From NCBI GenBank assembly GCA_947175975.1, contig CAMWOX010000032.1:1-11438 (forward strand): DNA of 11,438 bases. The letters run 5' to 3'. Each line of letters starts with the position of its first letter. Within the stretch, counting starts at the first letter, position 1. The translations under genes and the position numbers were made by a program. This document shows, piece after piece, positions 1 to 5,726 of the stretch. The stretch comes from an uncultured Ruminococcus sp. Its GTDB lineage: Bacteria; Bacillota; Clostridia; Oscillospirales; Ruminococcaceae. The notes under the pieces are model-generated. The model did no database searches. It was not told the DNA's origin and saw nothing but the letters and a program-made list of their open reading frames with translations.

Positions 1-9
1 GATATAGAA

Positions 10-822
10 ATGAAAACTGATACTTCACATTATGATAAATGCCGTACAATGATGATAAAACATAAAAAAAATCATCTGTTACGAATTGGTCTGGTTGCAT
101 TTCTCATGCTGATAAATGCCTATGTAAAAGTCGTTCGCTCACCTATTGACCAAGGAAGACTTTATCTTTGGGGATTTTTCTTTGGTGTTGGTATTTTGAT
201 CTATTGTGTCATTACGCTGGTCATTGGCTTGTTTGCCGTGCCAGAAAAGCCGAAATTATTAGCTGCTACTTGCATTTTGCTATTTATAGGCATTATTGGC
301 GAATGGCTTGCCCCCTATCTTGGAATCCCTATGTTATTGATTTTTCTTTGGCAAATACCAGAGGCAAAACAAGCTATCTGGATAAAACAACAAGAGGGAT
401 ATCCGCATTTTAATGAACGATTGACAGAACAAATGAAAAATTTTGGGAAAGAATATCAACCTGAACATAAATTCGATGATTTACATGATGCTGAAATGCC
501 CGATCTGCCAGAAACACCCTCACCTGATTTTGTGGTAAAGGAAATGCCTTCTATTCCAGAATTTTCACAAGATATACCGGAGTTACTATCTTCTGATCTA
601 ACATCAATAGAAAAACCAGCTCCGGAAATCATGCAGGATATAGCAGATGCAACAATTTCTGATTTGACAGAAACAGAAAAAATATCAACTCCAGAAATCA
701 TGCAAGATATACCGGAAACAGAAAAATTAGCTCCAAAATTTACACAGGATATACCAGAAACAAATAACTTAGGAACAGATAGAATTTTGATGAAACATTC
801 TAAAAATAATATAGATATTTAA
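10..822 (+). CDS. Multi-pass membrane protein with repetitive acidic C-terminal tail (paralog 1)
   Basis: I do not recognise the family. The 270-residue protein has hydrophobic segments at about 24-44, 51-77 and 83-115 (the last long enough for two helices). A soluble, highly charged tail runs from about 120 to the end. The tail contains a block 'KQQEGYPHFNERLTEQ' (127-142), then degenerate repeats of the form P-E-(I/F)-x-Q-D-I-(P/A)-E starting near 183, 205, 228 and 242. There is no signal peptide or catalytic motif. The N-terminus 'SHYDKCRT' and the membrane layout match the next gene, so the two are tandem duplicates. The start is uncertain: the reading frame is open to the window edge and no ribosome binding site is visible upstream, but the ATG at 10 aligns with the paralog's start. 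The DNA is visibly AT-richer than yifB downstream, which hints at a different origin or relaxed constraint. No function is assigned. Confidence 0.75.
   Translation: MKTDTSHYDKCRTMMIKHKKNHLLRIGLVAFLMLINAYVKVVRSPIDQGRLYLWGFFFGVGILIYCVITLVIGLFAVPEKPKLLAATCILLFIGIIGEWLAPYLGIPMLLIFLWQIPEAKQAIWIKQQEGYPHFNERLTEQMKNFGKEYQPEHKFDDLHDAEMPDLPETPSPDFVVKEMPSIPEFSQDIPELLSSDLTSIEKPAPEIMQDIADATISDLTETEKISTPEIMQDIPETEKLAPKFTQDIPETNNLGTDRILMKHSKNNIDI
493..548 (+). repeat. Direct repeat GAAATGCC flanking a 48-bp indel between the paralogs
   Basis: The 8-bp word GAAATGCC occurs at 493-500 and again at 541-548, exactly 48 bp apart and in frame. Paralog 2 has one copy (around 1328) and lacks the intervening 16 codons. 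This is the footprint expected of slippage or recombination between short direct repeats, either as a deletion in paralog 2 or a duplication/insertion in paralog 1. Confidence 0.6.
595..726 (+). repeat. Two tandem degenerate 66-bp (22-codon) units in the tail of paralog 1
   Basis: Positions 595-660 and 661-726 both encode a unit starting D-L-T-x-x-E-K and containing P-E-I-M-Q-D-I. At the DNA level the core 'GAAATCATGCA(G/A)GATATA' is nearly identical. Shorter relatives of the core (P-E-F-S-Q-D-I-P-E, P-K-F-T-Q-D-I-P-E) flank the pair. Paralog 2 has only one full unit, closest to the second one here. The pattern suggests in-frame unit gain and loss. Confidence 0.6.
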
Positions 823-841
823 AAGAGAAAGAGATTTTATT

Positions 842-1489
842 ATGGGAATACCTGATATGTCACATTATGATAAATGCCGTACGCTGATGATAAAACAGAA
901 ACAATATCATAAGTTGCGAGTTGGTCTTGTTACATTTGCTATGCTGGAAAATGCTTTTTGGAGAATTGTGATTTTGCAAGCTGAAGAAACGATATATTCT
1001 CTTTTAGAATTTTTCATGGAAATTGGTATTTTGCTATATCTTGTAATGATACTAGTAATTGGAGTATTTGTCGTGCCGAAAAAACCAAAGTTATTAGTAA
1101 TAACTTGTATTTTTATTTTTATTGGCATGATTTCTGGTTGGATTGCTTGGCATCTTGGAATGATTATGCTAGGACTTTTTCTTTTGCAAATACCAGAAAC
1201 AAAACTAGCTGTCTGGCTCAAACAACAAGAGGGGTATCCGCATTTTAATGAACGATTGACAGAACAAACGCAAAATTTTAAGAAAGGCTATCAATCAGAA
1301 CATAAATTTGATAATTTACATGACGCAGAAATGCCCTCTATTCCAGAATTTACAGAAGATAGACCAGAATTACTATCTTCTGATTTAACAGCAACAGAAA
1401 AAATATCAGCTCCGGAAATTATGCAAGATATACTAGAAACAACATCTTTTGATTTGACACTAACAAAACAAATGCAAAATAATGATTAA
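842..1489 (+). CDS. Multi-pass membrane protein with acidic C-terminal tail (paralog 2)
   Basis: This 215-residue paralog of the preceding gene starts 19 bp after its stop codon. The start is the ATG at 842, preceded by a purine-rich but weak ribosome binding site (AGAGAAAGAG). An alternative ATG lies five codons in, just before 'SHYDKCRT'. Hydrophobic segments fall at about 24-44, 52-78 and 84-116. The segments between membrane and tail ('KQQEGYPHFNERLTEQ', then 'EHKFDNLHDAEMP') are almost identical to paralog 1, while the transmembrane parts differ considerably. The tail is shorter: it lacks 16 residues after the AEMP motif and one 22-residue repeat, ending soon after a single P-E-I-M-Q-D-I. 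The strict conservation of the juxtamembrane block suggests either a functional binding surface or gene conversion. The family is not recognised and no function is proposed. Confidence 0.75.
   Translation: MGIPDMSHYDKCRTLMIKQKQYHKLRVGLVTFAMLENAFWRIVILQAEETIYSLLEFFMEIGILLYLVMILVIGVFVVPKKPKLLVITCIFIFIGMISGWIAWHLGMIMLGLFLLQIPETKLAVWLKQQEGYPHFNERLTEQTQNFKKGYQSEHKFDNLHDAEMPSIPEFTEDRPELLSSDLTATEKISAPEIMQDILETTSFDLTLTKQMQNND
1454..1483 (+). promoter_or_regulatory. Candidate promoter for yifB inside the 3' end of paralog 2
   Basis: A perfect -35 TTGACA at 1454-1459 is followed after 18 bp by AATAAT (1478-1483), five of six matches to the -10 consensus. Transcription would begin near 1490 and give a leader of about 33 nt before yifB. 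The region is AT-rich, so a chance -10 match is possible. The perfect -35 is what makes it worth listing. Confidence 0.4.
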
Positions 1490-1522
1490 AAAATATGAAA
1501 AGAAAGGATTGGAGATAATACT

Positions 1523-3049
1523 ATGTTTGCAATTACTAACAGTATTGGCATGTTCGGCATGAACGCATTCCCTGTTACCATAGAAGCAGAAGTCACCAAA
1601 GGGACACCACAGTTTGAAATCAGCGGTCTGCCTGATACAGGAATTAAAGAAAGCCGTGAACGTGTCCGTAGTGCCTGCTCTTCTATCGGAATTACTTTCC
1701 CGAAAGGAAAAGTGCTAATCAATCTTGCACCTGCGGATGTGAAGAAAAGCGGCTCTTCGTTCGATCTGGCGATTTTTATTTCTTTGATGCAGGCAATGGA
1801 TATTTTGCCGCTGAGAATGCCGGAATGTGTGTTTGTCGGAGAACTGGGTCTGCATGGAACAATCCGAAGTGTTCGTGGTGTGATGCCAATGACTATGCTT
1901 GCCAGAAAGAATGGATTCCATGAAATCTATGTCCCCATAGAAAACGTCAAAGAAGCATCTGTCATTGACAATATCCGTGTATATGGTGTTGACAGTGTTG
2001 ATATGCTCATGTCACACCTGTTGGATCAGCAGGTACTTGCACCTGCACCGCATTATATGCCGGATCTTTCCAAAACACTGACAGATCTTATGGATTTCAA
2101 AGACGTTCGGGGACAGCTCAAAGCACGCAGTGGCATTGAACTTGCAGCGGCTGGCGGACACAATGTCCTGTTGGTCGGCAGTCCCGGCAGCGGCAAAAGT
2201 ATGCTTGCCAACAGAATCCCGACAATCCTCCCGGAGATGACGCATGAAGAAGTATTAGAAACTTCTAATGTCTACTCTGTCGCAGGACAGCTCCCACCAG
2301 ATCAGCCCTTAATTGTACGTCGTCCGTTCCGGTCACCGCATCATACGACTTCTTCCGCTGGATTGATCGGCGGCGGTACGATTCCTACACCAGGCGAACT
2401 CTCTCTGGCGCATAATGGTGTGATGTTTCTGGATGAAATGCCGGAATTTAGACGTTCCACACTCGAAATGCTCCGACAGCCACTGGAAAACAGAAAAGTA
2501 GTCATTTCCCGTGCGGCAGGCACAGCAGAATATCCCTGTAATGTTATGCTCGTTGGTGCAATGAATCCATGCCCCTGTGGCTATTATGGTTCACCGAATC
2601 ACCAATGCAACTGTACACAGAAACAGATCAAGCAATATATTTCAAAAATTTCAGGTCCTATGCTGGAACGTTTTGACATGCATATTGATGTTGATCCGAT
2701 TCCCTATGAAGAATTTGCTTCAAAAGAACAGTCTGATTCTTCTGCACAGATCCGGGAACGTGTGGACTTCGCCAGGAAACAACAGGAAAAACGTTATGCC
2801 GGATTAAATATTTACTGTAATGCCATGATACCAGATCATCTATTGGATCAATTCTGCCAGATGACACCTGGTGCAGAAGATCTATTTGCCAAGATGTACA
2901 CGCACTACAAAATGAGTGCAAGAACAGGTGCAAGAATCAAAAAAGTAGCCCGTTCTGCGGCAGATCTGCACGGTAATGAAAAAATTGACAGGCAGGACAT
3001 TTCCATGGCAGTACAGTTCCGTGGATTTGACAGCAAATATCTGAAATAA
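1523..3049 (+). CDS. yifB: YifB/ComM-family Mg-chelatase-like AAA+ ATPase
   Basis: The 508-residue length and domain order are those of full-length YifB/ComM proteins. Residues 1-170 form the N-terminal ATP-independent domain ('FEISGLPDTGIKESRERVRSA', 'INLAPADVKKSGSSFDLAI', 'GELGLHGTIRSVRG'). The magnesium-chelatase-like AAA+ core follows, with Walker A GSPGSGKS (219-226), Walker B VMFLDE (300-305) and sensor-1 region AMNPCPCG (346-353). Four cysteines at 350, 352, 362 and 364 look like a metal site, as is usual in the family. The C-terminal lid helical domain ends 'QDISMAVQFRGFD'. In Proteobacteria, ComM is a helicase promoting branch migration during natural transformation; the role in Firmicutes is less clear, so DNA recombination is inferred from the family. 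The ATG at 1523 has GGAG 8 nt upstream. It lies 33 bp after paralog 2 and 45 bp before rodA, consistent with co-transcription. Confidence 0.95.
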   Translation: MFAITNSIGMFGMNAFPVTIEAEVTKGTPQFEISGLPDTGIKESRERVRSACSSIGITFPKGKVLINLAPADVKKSGSSFDLAIFISLMQAMDILPLRMPECVFVGELGLHGTIRSVRGVMPMTMLARKNGFHEIYVPIENVKEASVIDNIRVYGVDSVDMLMSHLLDQQVLAPAPHYMPDLSKTLTDLMDFKDVRGQLKARSGIELAAAGGHNVLLVGSPGSGKSMLANRIPTILPEMTHEEVLETSNVYSVAGQLPPDQPLIVRRPFRSPHHTTSSAGLIGGGTIPTPGELSLAHNGVMFLDEMPEFRRSTLEMLRQPLENRKVVISRAAGTAEYPCNVMLVGAMNPCPCGYYGSPNHQCNCTQKQIKQYISKISGPMLERFDMHIDVDPIPYEEFASKEQSDSSAQIRERVDFARKQQEKRYAGLNIYCNAMIPDHLLDQFCQMTPGAEDLFAKMYTHYKMSARTGARIKKVARSAADLHGNEKIDRQDISMAVQFRGFDSKYLK

Positions 3050-3094
3050 TCGAAACAAATCCTATCAGAACAGAAAGAAAAGAGAGAAACATTC

Positions 3095-4249
3095 ATGAAA
3101 AAATTTTTTGGTACATTGGGCAGGTATCTCAGAGCTTCCGATACCAGTCTGATTCTAGCATCCCTACTATGTTCTGCCGTCAGCTGCATCATGCTTTGGA
3201 GTATTGCAGAGAATACACTGCTTGACCGCTGTGATCTGAGTACAGTCCGGACACAGTTCATTGCAAGTGCAATAGGACTTGTAATTGTCATAATTCTAAG
3301 TCTGCTGGATTATAATAAATTAGTGAAACTATGGTGGCTCTATGCACCTGTGGCACTTGGACTTGTCGGACTGACTTTTACAAGCCTTGGATATCGCCGT
3401 GGCGGTGCAGATGACCAGGCATGGATTGCCATTGGCAATTTTTATTTACAGCCGTCGGAATTGTTGAAACTGGCATTTATTCTAACATTTTCCCTGCATC
3501 TTTCCAAAGTGGAAGAAACGATGAATCAGCTGAACCAGATGTTATTATTATGCTTTCATGCAGCTGTACCAATTCTGCTGGTTGCCAAACAGGGTGACTA
3601 CGGCACGGCAATTGTATTTGTGATTATTTTCCTTGCGGAAATCCTGAGTACAAAAATCGCTGTACGCTATATCATAGCTGCCCTGATTGCCATTCCTGTG
3701 ACCTGTCTGTTGGCATGGAATTTTCTGCTTTCAGACATGCACCGACAGAGAATCCTTGTGATCCTGCATCCGGGAACAGATCCGGAGAATCTGGAATATC
3801 AACAGGATCTCGGCATTTCTGCACTTGCCAATGGTCAGATTTTCGGAACTGGTCTGACAAGTGAGGATGGCTATGTCAGCGTTCCTGAAATGCATAATGA
3901 TTTTATCTATGCGTATGTCGGACAGGCATGGGGGCTGATCGGCTCTCTGGCAATTCTGGGATTATTGACTTATATCTGTCTGAAAGTACTTACAGATAGT
4001 TTATATACAAAGAATCATCAGGGAAAATTAATCTGCATCGGCACATTTGGCATGATTTTTTCGCATTGTTTTATGAATATCGGCATGGTGCTGAAAGTTA
4101 TGCCGGTTATTGGCATTCCTTTGCCATTCCTGAGTGCAGGCGGCACAGCCGTTGTCTGCATGTATACTGCAATCGGAATGGTAAACAGTACACGATGTCA
4201 CAACATCCGGAAACATAGGATGTTCTACGAAGCAGAACCAGACAGGTAG
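3095..4249 (+). CDS. rodA: SEDS-family peptidoglycan polymerase, RodA-like
   Basis: This polytopic protein of 384 residues with about ten membrane segments carries the SEDS signature blocks: 'WIAIGNFYLQPSELLKLAFI' (110-129), 'KQGDYGTA' (165-172), 'DLGISALANGQIFGTGL' (238-254), 'PEMHNDFIYAYVGQAWGLIG' (264-283) and 'NIGMVLKVMPVIGIPLPF' (328-345) ending in SAGG. SEDS proteins polymerise lipid II into glycan strands with a partner class B PBP. The acidic residue candidate in the large external loop is D269. The overall pattern is RodA-like rather than FtsW, but lineage-specific SEDS paralogs exist and no PBP gene lies beside it, so elongation versus another role is unresolved. Departures from textbook RodA are QGDYGTA for QPDLGTA, VGQ for IGE in the fourth loop, and SAGG for SYGG. 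The ATG at 3095 has a weak GAGAG ribosome binding site. Confidence 0.88.
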   Translation: MKKFFGTLGRYLRASDTSLILASLLCSAVSCIMLWSIAENTLLDRCDLSTVRTQFIASAIGLVIVIILSLLDYNKLVKLWWLYAPVALGLVGLTFTSLGYRRGGADDQAWIAIGNFYLQPSELLKLAFILTFSLHLSKVEETMNQLNQMLLLCFHAAVPILLVAKQGDYGTAIVFVIIFLAEILSTKIAVRYIIAALIAIPVTCLLAWNFLLSDMHRQRILVILHPGTDPENLEYQQDLGISALANGQIFGTGLTSEDGYVSVPEMHNDFIYAYVGQAWGLIGSLAILGLLTYICLKVLTDSLYTKNHQGKLICIGTFGMIFSHCFMNIGMVLKVMPVIGIPLPFLSAGGTAVVCMYTAIGMVNSTRCHNIRKHRMFYEAEPDR

Positions 4250-4258
4250 GCGTGAATT

Positions 4259-4738
4259 TTGTACAAGAAAATGATTTTGTTATTGGAAATCCTGCTTATG
4301 ACAGCAATTTTCTGCTTTTCTGCACAACCGGCAGATGAAAGCACAGAAACAAGCTCCAGGTTCTGTATCTTGTTTTCAAAATTGATCTATCCGGATTATG
4401 CGTCTTATGAGCCGGAAATGCAGGAAATTATGACTGAAAGCCTGACATTCGTTGTCCGAAAGACAGCACATTTTACGGAATATGCCGTTCTTGGATTCTT
4501 ATTTTATTTATATTTTCAGGATCGGAAACACTGTTTCCTGCGGTCTGTCACAGCAACCGGACTCTATGCCTGCACAGATGAATTGCATCAATTATTTGTT
4601 CCTGGACGAAGCGGACAGCTCCGGGATGTTATCATTGACACCTGCGGCGGAATCTGCGGTGCATTGATAGCATTCACGATTTTATGTATCCTGTATTATC
4701 TCAGAAATCACAAAACATCTGAAAAAAAGCTGTTATGA
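4259..4738 (+). CDS. VanZ-family small membrane protein
   Basis: This 159-residue protein carries the two VanZ-family motifs: 'RKTAHFTEYAVLGFL' (67-81) and 'DELHQLFVPGRSGQLRDV' (107-124) followed by IIDTCGG. Membrane segments lie at about 4-22, 70-87, 92-106 and 125-147. VanZ itself confers low-level teicoplanin resistance, but most family members are chromosomal proteins of unknown function, possibly linked to the envelope, so resistance should not be inferred. Placement 9 bp after rodA suggests co-expression with wall synthesis. The favoured start is an unusual TTG at 4259, because AGGTAGG lies 8 nt upstream. The first in-frame ATG (4271) would have no ribosome binding site and would begin the protein four residues later. 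The stop codon lies inside the terminator stem that follows. Confidence 0.88.
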   Translation: MYKKMILLLEILLMTAIFCFSAQPADESTETSSRFCILFSKLIYPDYASYEPEMQEIMTESLTFVVRKTAHFTEYAVLGFLFYLYFQDRKHCFLRSVTATGLYACTDELHQLFVPGRSGQLRDVIIDTCGGICGALIAFTILCILYYLRNHKTSEKKLL

Positions 4739-4762
4739 CAGAATTTTTGTCATAACAGCTTT
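4726..4762. terminator. Bidirectional hairpin terminator between convergent genes
   Basis: Perfect 15-bp arms (AAAGCTGTTATGACA at 4726-4740 and its complement at 4748-4762) enclose a 7-nt loop. On the minus strand the stem is followed by a run of seven Ts (counting the A run at 4722-4728), a strong signal for the coiled-coil membrane protein gene. On the plus strand the T tract is interrupted (CTTTGCTATTTC), so termination of the vanZ operon may be weaker. The vanZ stop codon (4736-4738) sits within the left arm. Confidence 0.9.
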
Positions 4763-4768
4763 GCTATT

Positions 4769-5659
4769 TCAGGAATCTGAGTCTTTGTGTCCAAATTCCT
4801 GAATAAATTTTTCAAGTGCTGGAAATGAAATATCATAGACTTCCTGCATTTCCTCAATGGAATCCATTGTTTCCCTGACTTGCCGGATGCCAATATAAAT
4901 ATCATCATCAAAAGGCTCATCATATTCGAGAACATCTGCAAAATCTGTCCCGGACAGCATAAACCGCATTTCTTCTGTCTCCTGATATTCTCCGAAATAT
5001 TCTTCCAGATTCACGAGTGTATGTTCCGGGACGATAAATTCATCTGCATCAGAATCTGAAATCACAAGAACCGCCTCACCGATCTGAAATTCAGCGAATA
5101 GTTTAGCATTATCGCCTGTGTAGCCATCTCTGTCCTGTGTTGCCGGTGATGACGGCATATAATAAACATCTACGATCACTTCACCATCCTGATTCACATC
5201 ATCAATATATTGTTCAAAAAGATCAGAAATCCCCTCGGAGCAGGCAGCATTGAATAAATCATCATCTACAACCAGCAAAATAATCATATCCGGATGAACC
5301 GTTGTGACAACCTGCCAGATCAGGAAACCTGCCAATGCGGCGAAAAAACTGCCAATTCCAAGCCACCATTTATTGAGATAGAAAAAATCAGAAATTCTCT
5401 GTGAAATGCTGTATTTTTTCTCTTCTTCCTGTTTTTCCTGGATCATATTACTTTCTTCGATCACACCCTGTTTGAGCCGGATCAGCTCTAATTTTTCCTG
5501 TCTGAGTTTTTCCTCATAGGCAAGCTGTTCCTGTTCTTTCTGTTTCCGGATCAGTTCTTGCGCAAGCCGTTCCTGCTCCTGCTGCTGCTGTTCCAGTTCA
5601 CGAGCGACTTCGAGAACAGATTTTTGCTTTGGTTTTTTCTCTTTCTTTTTCTCAGCCAT
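4769..5659 (-). CDS. Single-pass membrane protein with N-terminal coiled coil and acidic C-terminal domain
   Basis: I do not recognise this 296-residue protein. Residues 2-13 are lysine-rich. Residues about 14-83 form a Gln/Glu/Lys/Arg-rich stretch with heptad-like Leu spacing, probably a long coiled coil. One transmembrane helix follows at about 99-122 (WLGIGSFFAALAGFLIWQV). By the positive-inside rule the coiled coil would be cytoplasmic and the acidic C-terminal domain (123-296) outside. That domain begins with a hydrophobic strand (DMIILLVVDDD) and contains D154-x-N-x-D158-G-x-V, which resembles one calcium-binding EF-hand/dockerin loop. The start is the ATG at 5659, with AGGAG 10 nt upstream; a GTG three codons earlier lies too close to that site. 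It follows lysS but is separated from it by a strong terminator. No pathway can be assigned. Confidence 0.8.
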   Translation of the reverse strand: MAEKKKEKKPKQKSVLEVARELEQQQQEQERLAQELIRKQKEQEQLAYEEKLRQEKLELIRLKQGVIEESNMIQEKQEEEKKYSISQRISDFFYLNKWWLGIGSFFAALAGFLIWQVVTTVHPDMIILLVVDDDLFNAACSEGISDLFEQYIDDVNQDGEVIVDVYYMPSSPATQDRDGYTGDNAKLFAEFQIGEAVLVISDSDADEFIVPEHTLVNLEEYFGEYQETEEMRFMLSGTDFADVLEYDEPFDDDIYIGIRQVRETMDSIEEMQEVYDISFPALEKFIQEFGHKDSDS

Positions 5660-5680
5660 AAAATTCACACTCCTGAATTA

Positions 5681-5689
5681 ATTATAACA
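5681..5689 (-). promoter_or_regulatory. Candidate extended -10 element upstream of the coiled-coil membrane protein
   Basis: The minus strand reads TGTTATAAT here, a TG-n-TATAAT extended -10, inside the T-rich trailer of the lysS terminator. No good -35 is present: that position falls in the terminator stem. The predicted start site would lie very near the AGGAG at 5670-5674, leaving almost no leader, so the call is weak. Alternatives are read-through from lysS or chance. Confidence 0.3.
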
Positions 5690-5720
5690 AAAGAACGGAT
5701 TTCTCACGGAAATCCGTTCT
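5686..5720 (-). terminator. Intrinsic terminator of greA-lysS
   Basis: Perfect 12-bp arms AGAACGGATTTC (5692-5703) and GAAATCCGTTCT (5709-5720) flank a 5-nt loop, just after the lysS stop codon. On the minus strand the stem runs into TTCTTTTGTT. The position and T-rich trailer fit a rho-independent terminator for lysS. Confidence 0.85.
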
Positions 5721-5726
5721 GAAATA

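Noticed and set aside
787..815. Promoter-like TTGATG-17-TATAGA before the second paralog
   Set aside because: Only four of six matches in each box within very AT-rich DNA; not distinguishable from chance.
5174..5210. Dockerin domain in the coiled-coil membrane protein
   Set aside because: Only one calcium-loop-like segment is present; a dockerin needs two paired segments with characteristic helices.
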